Shown here: positions 8,131 through 14,851 of the stretch, in pieces
How the letters are laid out: the number at the start of each line of letters is the position of its first letter
Numbering within the stretch: the first letter of the stretch is position 1
NCBI GenBank assembly: GCA_964589725.1
Contig: CAZPUJ010000247.1
Coordinates: 1 to 21,835 of the forward strand
From: CAYSHJ01 sp964589725
GTDB taxonomy: Bacteria > Planctomycetota > Planctomycetia > Planctomycetales > Planctomycetaceae
DNA length: 21,835 nt
Reading direction: 5' to 3'
Notes under the pieces: generated by a model
Databases searched by the model: none
What the model was told of the DNA's origin: nothing
What the model saw: the letters and a program-made list of their open reading frames with translations, nothing else
Program-made: the position numbers and the translations under genes

Positions 8131-10176
8131 TCACCCTCCTCCCGGCACTCCGAGAGGCGTCCATTTCACGTGACTGAATCGAAACCGACTCTCCTTCGAA
8201 AAAAGATAAATCCCCGACCGCTGACCGACGTTGGCCAGGATTGCCGATTCCGACAACACGCCGTCGTTGGGAACATCCTCCTCCAGGACTTTCGCTCCGT
8301 CACGCTCCAAGAGCAGCCGGTGGCCTTTCAACGACAGCACGAACCGGCGCGGAGACGAGTCCGCGAAATCTCCCCAATCACCGGACCAAGTGTGCTGCGC
8401 CGCATTGTCTCCAGAATTCGTGGCGGCATCTTCTCCGGTGATTTGGAGGGTGGGCGCGAAGACGATGGCGAAGCTGGGCTGACCGCTATGCACGATGGCG
8501 CAGCGCGTGCCCCCCTCGACCTGCGTGACGGTCATCTCCAGCCGGAACTCGGACGTGGTCGTCTCCACCAGCCGCAACCAAGCGTCTCCGGTCGCCGGAG
8601 AGAGCAGCTCGCCCCCCGGTTTGTGCCATTCCCCGGCGATCACGCTGCGATCCAAATCAAGCTGCTGCAACAGGTCGGTCGTACCGGAACCAGGCCACCA
8701 CTTCCACGCTAACATGACCATCGCCAACACCACCAAAACAGTCGCCGACAGCCGCGTCCGACGTGCCAACCAGCCAATTTCGCTGCCACTGCGGCTCTGA
8801 TTCTGCGTGACCTCCGGCCCAGGCGGTTCATCCTCCGTGGATTCCAACGGACTGAAGATGACCGTCTCGGTCTTGATGCCCGGCGAGCCATCTTTCGGCA
8901 GACGGCCGGTTGGACCGGACATGCTCTTTAGGTCACTCGCGAACGCCTGCAACGCACTCTCCGAAGTGAACGGCTTGAGCGCGTCAAGAACCTCGCGCGG
9001 CGTCTGCGGACGGTCGCTCGGATGCTTCTGCAACAGCCGTTGGACAAGCTGATCCAACTCGACCGGAACTTCCGGCCGATGATCTCGCACGCGCGGCGGC
9101 TCGTCGCTCATGTGCGCCGTCAGAATCTGCACGACACTGCGCGACATCCGGCCGAACGGCGAGAACCCGCATAGCAGTTTGAATAGACTGCATCCCAGGC
9201 TGTAGAGGTCGGCACGAATATCGACATCGTGCGGATTGCGGGCCTGTTCGGGACTCATGTACTCGACGGTTCCCAGTGGTGCCGACTCGTGCGTCAACGG
9301 CTCATCGCGCTGGTCGTCACGCAGCCGAGCCAAACCCAGGTCGAGCAGCTTCACGACGCCGTCTTTGGTCAACATCAGGTTCGACGGCTTGATGTCGCGA
9401 TGCACCAAACCATGCTCGTGAACATGTTCCAGTCCCAAGGCCGCCTGCCGGATGCACTCGCACGCCACGGGAATCGGCAACGTTCCACAACACTGACAGA
9501 TGCTCGACAAGTCCCAGCCCGAGAGGAACTCCATGGCCAAAAACTGCAAGCCGCGAGCTTCGCCGGCGTCGTACGCCATCACGATGTTGGGATGCTGCAG
9601 CTTGGCCACGGCCCGCATCTCGCGCTGGAATCGCGCGACCGAATCTGACCGCAGATGGCGTTCCGTCGGCATCAACTTGATGGCCACGACACGATCCAAT
9701 GCCTGATGCACGGCGCGATACACCGTACCCATCCCACCGTGACCGATCTCCGCCTCCAATTGGTAGCCACCTAACTGACAGGGAAGCTTTAACTCGTTCT
9801 CCTTCCCATCCACGCCCGCCAACGACTCCATCGCCGCCCCAGAGGATGTCGGAGGCTTCGCGCCGCCCGGTGACGAACCGCGCAGCACGGCTCGCAACAC
9901 CACCTCCACCTCACCGAGCAGTTCCGGAAAGCGACTGCGATAGTCGTCCAACCCCAGCGTCTTGCCGGGGCTGGTCTTCAGACGGAGTTGAATCTCCAAG
10001 CGCAGCAGTTCGCGGAACAGAATGCGCTGCTCCTGGTCTGACGTTCCCGGGAGGTAGTCCTCGATTCGCGGCTGGCTGCCCGCGCGATATTCCGCTTCAA
10101 ACCGATCACAGCTCTGATCGACGCGCATCGCGCTATCCAGCGGCAGATCGGCGAGATTCTCGACAGACGAACTCAC
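8131..10176 (-). CDS. Transmembrane serine/threonine protein kinase with extracytoplasmic sensor-like domain
   Basis: 681 residues from GTG at 10176, chosen because AAGGAG sits seven bases upstream at 10184-10189; a TTG at 10209 in the same frame has no such support. Residues 20-90 are the N-terminal region common in planctomycete kinases (CDRFEAEYRAG...PRIEDYLPG). The catalytic domain follows: Gly loop GHGGMG at 145-150, catalytic lysine in VAIKLM at 167, HRDIKPSN with D261, DLG (in place of DFG) at 279-281, and activation-segment end YMSPEQA at about 307. All key residues are present, so it should be active. One membrane span lies at about 477-494. The C-terminal 180 residues (GEWHKPGGELLSP, FRLEMTV) look like a beta-jellyroll such as those of DUF1080-type proteins, perhaps a ligand sensor (inference). 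It lies 180 bases after the sigma factor gene, a pairing common in planctomycetes. Confidence 0.93.
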   Translation of the reverse strand: MSSSVENLADLPLDSAMRVDQSCDRFEAEYRAGSQPRIEDYLPGTSDQEQRILFRELLRLEIQLRLKTSPGKTLGLDDYRSRFPELLGEVEVVLRAVLRGSSPGGAKPPTSSGAAMESLAGVDGKENELKLPCQLGGYQLEAEIGHGGMGTVYRAVHQALDRVVAIKLMPTERHLRSDSVARFQREMRAVAKLQHPNIVMAYDAGEARGLQFLAMEFLSGWDLSSICQCCGTLPIPVACECIRQAALGLEHVHEHGLVHRDIKPSNLMLTKDGVVKLLDLGLARLRDDQRDEPLTHESAPLGTVEYMSPEQARNPHDVDIRADLYSLGCSLFKLLCGFSPFGRMSRSVVQILTAHMSDEPPRVRDHRPEVPVELDQLVQRLLQKHPSDRPQTPREVLDALKPFTSESALQAFASDLKSMSGPTGRLPKDGSPGIKTETVIFSPLESTEDEPPGPEVTQNQSRSGSEIGWLARRTRLSATVLVVLAMVMLAWKWWPGSGTTDLLQQLDLDRSVIAGEWHKPGGELLSPATGDAWLRLVETTTSEFRLEMTVTQVEGGTRCAIVHSGQPSFAIVFAPTLQITGEDAATNSGDNAAQHTWSGDWGDFADSSPRRFVLSLKGHRLLLERDGAKVLEEDVPNDGVLSESAILANVGQRSGIYLFSKESRFRFSHVKWTPLGVPGGG

Positions 10177-10183
10177 GCAACAA

Positions 10184-10189
10184 CTCCTT
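10184..10189 (-). promoter_or_regulatory. Shine-Dalgarno site of the kinase gene
   Basis: AAGGAG on the minus strand, seven bases before the GTG at 10176. It decides the start in favour of this GTG over the upstream TTG. Confidence 0.75.
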
Positions 10190-10230
10190 GCTTCAGGGCC
10201 GTTTCTCAATTAGACCTCGAACAAGCGACC

Positions 10231-10251
10231 CCACTGAGCTTGTCTCAGTGG
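10231..10251. other. Perfect 8-bp hairpin between sigma factor and kinase genes
   Basis: CCACTGAG-cttgt-CTCAGTGG. It lies in the 180-base gap between the sigma factor stop and the kinase start. No T-run follows on either strand, so it is not a classical terminator. Confidence 0.7.
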
Positions 10252-10318
10252 CTCGCGGGTTTTTGCACTACAGAACCTTACTCGAATTCAATGGCCTCCT
10301 AGCGCAGAAACCCGTGAA

Positions 10319-10339
10319 CCGCCGACGCAAGGTCGGCGG
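10319..10339. other. Second perfect 8-bp hairpin just after the sigma factor stop
   Basis: CCGCCGAC-gcaag-GTCGGCGG, 18 bases downstream of the sigma factor stop codon on the minus strand. Same stem (8) and loop (5) size as the hairpin at 10231-10251 but unrelated sequence. Confidence 0.7.
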
Positions 10340-10356
10340 GGTCGATTGTTTGAGGA

Positions 10357-10998
10357 TTACATCGCCGAATCGCTGTCGGCACCGACAACCTTTTCCGATT
10401 CTTCCCAATGTTTGCGGATCAATTCCAGCTTGCGCTCGACCGTCCGAGTCGCGCAATTCATACGCTCCGCGATTTCGTCATTCGTAAAGCCTTCCACCTT
10501 CCACAGGCAAACCTGGCGAAGAACTTCATCGGGAAGACGATTGAGACGTTGTTGTAAATCTTCCGCCAACTGCGCCGCGAATTCAGGGGTTGGCTCCGGG
10601 CCGACGAACTGAGACAGTCCAGTTGCGTCGTCCTCTTGACCATCCGCGTTCCAATCCGCTTCATTGTAAATGGATGCCCCGCCGCCGCGCTTTTGCCGTT
10701 GCTCGCGGCGCACTCCGTCAATCGCCTTGCGAGCCGTCAAGCAGATGAGCAATCGCCACAAATCATGCCGATCGTTGATGTGCGGGAACCGGCCAGACTG
10801 CAAACCGCGGTAACATGCCTCGAAGGTGTTGAGCACCACATCCTGCTCGTCGAAGGCCCGCCCGACAATGCCCGACAACTTCGACCGAGCCAACCGCAAC
10901 AAGCTGGAGTAATACCGCTCCCACAATCGCTGGGCGGCCAGTTCATCGCCCATTTCGACCGCTTCCAACCATTGAGTCACGGAACCTTTCGTCGTCAT
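10357..10998 (-). CDS. ECF-family RNA polymerase sigma factor
   Basis: 213 residues from ATG at 10998. Region 2 spans about 25-100: LWERYYSSLLRLARSKL, the conserved FDEQDVVLNTF, and LWRLLICLTARKAIDGVRRE. An Asp/Asn-rich linker follows (110-140). Region 4 spans about 145-200: LPDEVLRQV, then a helix-turn-helix FTNDEIAERMNCATRTVERK that would contact the -35 element. Length and domain order fit the planctomycete ECF groups that are encoded beside Ser/Thr kinases. No anti-sigma factor gene is next to it; the adjacent kinase is the likely controller (inference from gene order and from known planctomycete ECF-kinase pairs). It is first of five co-directional genes and diverges from the plus-strand block starting at 11405. 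Confidence 0.93.
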   Translation of the reverse strand: MTTKGSVTQWLEAVEMGDELAAQRLWERYYSSLLRLARSKLSGIVGRAFDEQDVVLNTFEACYRGLQSGRFPHINDRHDLWRLLICLTARKAIDGVRREQRQKRGGGASIYNEADWNADGQEDDATGLSQFVGPEPTPEFAAQLAEDLQQRLNRLPDEVLRQVCLWKVEGFTNDEIAERMNCATRTVERKLELIRKHWEESEKVVGADSDSAM

Positions 10999-11029
10999 GG
11001 CAACCTGCTATCAACCTCGCAAAAAAAAC

Positions 11030-11113
11030 GTAGGTTGGGACTCCGTCCCGACCTCGTCGTATTGGGATATGACCACAATCAGTCGATGCGGTCGGGACAG
11101 AGTCCCAACCTAC
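11030..11113. repeat. Long palindromic repeat, GTAGGTTGGGACTC type
   Basis: Arms of 24 bases at 11030-11053 and 11090-11113 match at 23 of 24 positions (outer GTAGGTTGGGACTC, inner GTCCCGACC), around a 36-base centre. It begins 31 bases upstream of the sigma factor start codon, directly after a run of eight A. It is either an extragenic repeat or part of the sigma factor leader. Confidence 0.85.
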
Positions 11114-11275
11114 AAATCACGGTGCTATTCGTGGACTGGTACTAAGGCGAACGGCAACTGAGAATTGACCCGGCCGGTGCCTGACCCCTCGCTTGTTACA
11201 GGTCGCCAGTTTATCGACCACGGGCTTTGAAGTCCTCGCTCTTCACCCTCACGACCTCCGAAATCTCCAGCCGTT

Positions 11276-11291
11276 GTCGGAAAAGTCCGAC
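11276..11291. other. Small hairpin upstream of the J-like/WD40 gene
   Basis: GTCGGA-aaag-TCCGAC, a perfect 6-bp stem with a 4-base loop, 113 bases before the start codon at 11405. It could be an operator or leader structure, or chance. Confidence 0.4.
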
Positions 11292-11404
11292 GACTCGCGA
11301 TTGTTCCGATGACGCTTGTGATCTGGTCTCATCAGCGTTGCAATCACATCCTTAGTTTTCCGCGTTGGAGTGGTCACGGTGTCTCACCGAAAGCGAGCAC
11401 GATC

Positions 11405-14400
11405 ATGGCCGTCGAATTTGATGCCTATCAAGAACTGTTGGGAATCCCTCCCGAGCGACACCCGCCCAATTATTACGACCTCGTGGGAGTTGAGCTGTTC
11501 GAATCCGAGGCCGACGTCATCGCTGAATCGGCGGACCAGCAAGTCGCGAAACTGAAAGACTGCGCGGCCGCTGTGAGCGACGAAGCAATCGTTGATCGAC
11601 TGCTGGAACGAATCGAAACCGCGCGAGCTTGTTTACTCGATCAGACAAAGAAGCGGCCCTACGACGAGAAACTCCGCTCGCGGCAACGCACACGCGGGGA
11701 AGCCACGAGCGTCTCGGCAGCCCCTCCCCCTGCGCCTTTGACAAAGTCGGTGGATCGAGAGCGAGACATGAAAAATGCGTCACTCAAATCGAAATCCAAA
11801 CCGGCGCGATCTCCCATCTTTGTGCTCGCGATCGTGGCGATCGTCGGATTCGCGGGCCTGATCACCGGTGGAGTCTTTGTGGCGAAGAAACTCTTTGTCG
11901 ATTCCGCTTCGCCGGGACTGATCGCGGAACTGAGCGGCGATTACCGCCTGCAATTGAACTACGTCTGGAGAACCGCCGACGACAAGCTTGAGCACACCGT
12001 GTCCACAACCACCATCGCTCCCTGCTTATCGGCCCGTCACAACAAGACCGGCTGGGAAGTCTCATTCGGTGAGAGAAAGTGGGTTGGACAAACGCCAGTG
12101 CTCCAGCAATTGAAGTTGGAGATGCCGATGAGTTTGGTCGCCAACCTTTTTCCAGACGCCAAGGACACTCCTGGGTTGATTCCTCAGGCCGAGGAAAAAT
12201 CCACGTTGACAATTACGTTCGACATGAACGTCTTCACGGCGAACATCGTCGGTGCTCAACGGCATGTTTCAAGCAGAATCACACAAGACCCTAACTCGAT
12301 CCCCTCCGGCACACCAGTCGTAGTCAACGAGCACGAAAGTACGGGCGGGTTTGGAGGCGGGTTTGGACGGACCTACGAAATCCCGGGCCGTGCGGGTTTC
12401 TCCGGATTGAGGGTTACCCTGACCAAGGTCGGGCCGAATACAAAATCGGTCGCCCCCCCCCAGATCGTTACCAAAGAGCCGCTCACACCCAAAATGAAAA
12501 TCTCGGACCCAGACCCCCCGTTCGGCTCGTCCGGTCCGTCGTTCGCTTCGGGCATGAAGTCGTTCGGTTCGGGCATGAATGCGCGGTCGGCATCGAAATC
12601 CGGAAAGCCGCTTGCCATCGTCGCCGTTCATCCCGCGAAACCTATCGAGGGTCACGACTGGCAAGTTTATTTCGAAGTCGGCGACTCCGTCGCGAGAGTC
12701 GTCTATCGCACCCGACCGGATGACTCCTGGACGCCCGTGGAAATCCCAACGCGATCCTCGTCGCCAGGGTTTGGCGGGGCCACCAGCGGTGCGCAACAAA
12801 CTGATCACCGGCCACCCTCGGTCGGGCCAAATCAGCCAGTGATTCGGCTCACTAAGCTGGTCGCCGGTGAGTTGAAACTGGAAGTTCAAGCATTCGACAA
12901 AGATGACAAAGAATTATTACGGATCGAGCCGGTCTACGCGGTTGAAACAAATCCGTGGAAAGACTTCCGTCATGTCGCCGTCTTGTCGCATGGTGGATTG
13001 GTGGAGCGCGTGCGATTCTTTCCTCTCGGGAAATTGCTGGTGCATGTGCGGCCGATCGAGATTGCCGCGCGACCAGAGAACGCGGAAGACGCCAAGTCAC
13101 TCGCGACCGCACAACTTGTCGCTCAAAGGTCGGGAGGATTTGACCCGCTGACGCAATGCGTGCTCTGGAATCCCGAGGGTTGGAAAATGGAGAGCGCGAC
13201 GGCGGTGTTTGGTTTGCTCGCAACCGGCGTCGAGGAATCTGGAACTCTGCTTCTCGCACGCTCACAGCGTCAGCCAGGAACCGAGCCGATCCAGGAAAGG
13301 ATCCTGTGGGTGAAGGGGGCCAGCACTTCGACGCTTGTCGAAAACAGCGTTGATCTTGATGCCGTCGAGGTGGCTCCGGGCGGAGCGATCGTCGCCGTCG
13401 CGTCGCGCGAGTCGGTGCGAATGCTCAACGCAAGCAACGGCGAATTGTTGCATACCTTTGAATTGGGAAACCTCACGGCTCCGCCCCGTCGCCGAGGTTT
13501 CGCGAATCCCCGTTCCGGCGGCCGAACTGGAGCATTTTCAAGCCAATTTGAGACGATGGTGGAAATTGGTGGCGCGAAGATGGAATCCGTGCTGCGCTCA
13601 CTCACATTCAGTGACGATGGAAAACTGTTGGTGCTGACCGATGATCAAAATCAACAGGTCATTGTTTGGGATTGGCCAGAGAGAAAACGACTGCAAACTT
13701 TGACCGCGATGCCTCAGAGCCTCGCGATCCACTCCACCACTTTCACATTGGCGATGGGCGTTTCCAACACGCTTCAGCTGCGGGACATCGCCACCGCTGC
13801 AGCCAAAACGGTTTGGGAGTTGCCTTTCAATGCCTCCGCGCTGGCGTTCCATCCCCTGGGAGAGTGCCTGGCGGTCGGCGTGCAAAACAAAGTCGTGCTG
13901 CTGCGGACCAAAGACGGATATCCCCTTCGCGAACTCACCGGGCATGATGGGAACGTCTCGACGTTGGCCTTCAGTTCCGACGGTGCGTGGTTGGTCAGTG
14001 GTGCCACCGACAAAACCGTCCGAGTTTGGCGTTCGACGACGGAAGCAACCCCACCACTCAGCCAAACCGCCCCGAAGCTGATCGCCAGCCATTTGCTCTA
14101 CATCGACCAGCTCATTACGCAGCAAAAACTCGGCGCGGCCTTGGATGTCATGCCGCTGGTGTTCCAAACCAACAATGCTGCTCCCGGCACCGTGACGGCA
14201 GACCTTGATTCGGGGCGCATGGTCCCACTACCCGGAGCTTCGCCAAGTTCCAAGAAATCCAGGTCAGGCGGGGCCACTCAAAAACGTCAGACGAATCAGT
14301 TCAACTCTCCGATTGCCGAGTCCTTCGCGCGGTGGATCAAAGAAGGACGCTACAAGACGATGCAAGAACGTTTGGACCTTGTCGTGAAAGACCAACTGGA

Positions 14401-14767
14401 CAAAGACCTGCAGGCTCGCTTCGACCAGATCACCAAGAGCCTGGCTGAGACCATGCGCCAAGAAGCGGACGCGGCCTTGAAGAGCGCGGCGCAACAGACC
14501 GGCAAGGAAAAGCTCCAAGCGGAGTTTGCGGTGTTCCGAGATTTCCCGTCGGCGCTGTTACCCAAATCGTTCGCCGATGATCAGCAGCGTTCCCAAACCG
14601 CTCGCCGAGATAGTGCGCGACGACTCCTTCAAAAACTCTCTGTCTCCGACAGGGCGTCCGCGAAGCTCAAATCGGAGGATCGGAATGCACTCGAACGCAT
14701 TGCCAACCTGGAGTTCTTCCTTCCCGAAGAGGCGGCGTCAGCGAAACGCCTACTCGGCACGAAATAG
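11405..14767 (+). CDS. Membrane protein with degenerate J-like N-terminal module and C-terminal WD40 repeats
   Basis: 1120 residues from ATG at 11405; an upstream in-frame start at 11309 adds 32 residues of no recognisable character. Residues 5-90 match the planctomycete N-terminal module YxxLLGIPPxxxPPNYYxLxGVxLFExxxxVI...ARACLLDxxKKxxYD. It looks like a J-domain without the HPD motif. A Pro/Lys-rich linker precedes a membrane span at about 137-160. The middle region has Gly/Phe/Ser-rich stretches (GFGGGFG near 318) and an SFASGMKSFGSGMN internal near-repeat. From about 730 there are WD40-type blades: LTFSDDGKLLVLTDD...IVWDW, and best of all LTGHDGNVSTLAFSSDG...DKTVRVW at about 844-876. The last 170 residues are charged and probably helical. 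I infer a membrane-tethered scaffold; partners unknown. Its stop lies 84 bases before the next gene, so the two are probably cotranscribed. Confidence 0.88.
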   Translation: MAVEFDAYQELLGIPPERHPPNYYDLVGVELFESEADVIAESADQQVAKLKDCAAAVSDEAIVDRLLERIETARACLLDQTKKRPYDEKLRSRQRTRGEATSVSAAPPPAPLTKSVDRERDMKNASLKSKSKPARSPIFVLAIVAIVGFAGLITGGVFVAKKLFVDSASPGLIAELSGDYRLQLNYVWRTADDKLEHTVSTTTIAPCLSARHNKTGWEVSFGERKWVGQTPVLQQLKLEMPMSLVANLFPDAKDTPGLIPQAEEKSTLTITFDMNVFTANIVGAQRHVSSRITQDPNSIPSGTPVVVNEHESTGGFGGGFGRTYEIPGRAGFSGLRVTLTKVGPNTKSVAPPQIVTKEPLTPKMKISDPDPPFGSSGPSFASGMKSFGSGMNARSASKSGKPLAIVAVHPAKPIEGHDWQVYFEVGDSVARVVYRTRPDDSWTPVEIPTRSSSPGFGGATSGAQQTDHRPPSVGPNQPVIRLTKLVAGELKLEVQAFDKDDKELLRIEPVYAVETNPWKDFRHVAVLSHGGLVERVRFFPLGKLLVHVRPIEIAARPENAEDAKSLATAQLVAQRSGGFDPLTQCVLWNPEGWKMESATAVFGLLATGVEESGTLLLARSQRQPGTEPIQERILWVKGASTSTLVENSVDLDAVEVAPGGAIVAVASRESVRMLNASNGELLHTFELGNLTAPPRRRGFANPRSGGRTGAFSSQFETMVEIGGAKMESVLRSLTFSDDGKLLVLTDDQNQQVIVWDWPERKRLQTLTAMPQSLAIHSTTFTLAMGVSNTLQLRDIATAAAKTVWELPFNASALAFHPLGECLAVGVQNKVVLLRTKDGYPLRELTGHDGNVSTLAFSSDGAWLVSGATDKTVRVWRSTTEATPPLSQTAPKLIASHLLYIDQLITQQKLGAALDVMPLVFQTNNAAPGTVTADLDSGRMVPLPGASPSSKKSRSGGATQKRQTNQFNSPIAESFARWIKEGRYKTMQERLDLVVKDQLDKDLQARFDQITKSLAETMRQEADAALKSAAQQTGKEKLQAEFAVFRDFPSALLPKSFADDQQRSQTARRDSARRLLQKLSVSDRASAKLKSEDRNALERIANLEFFLPEEAASAKRLLGTK

Positions 14768-14851
14768 CGCGGACTGCGCTCGCCATCCCCATGAAACTTT
14801 GCCGAGTCCCGGTGTGTCCGAACAAGAAGGTTTTGCAACAGACTTTGCTCA

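Larger units (their letters stand above)
10999..11404. promoter_or_regulatory. Divergent intergenic region between sigma factor and J-like/WD40 genes
   Basis: 406 bases without a gene. It must carry the start signals of both divergent transcripts, but I cannot assign -35/-10 boxes with confidence. It contains the palindrome at 11030-11113 and a small hairpin at 11276-11291. Confidence 0.6.
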
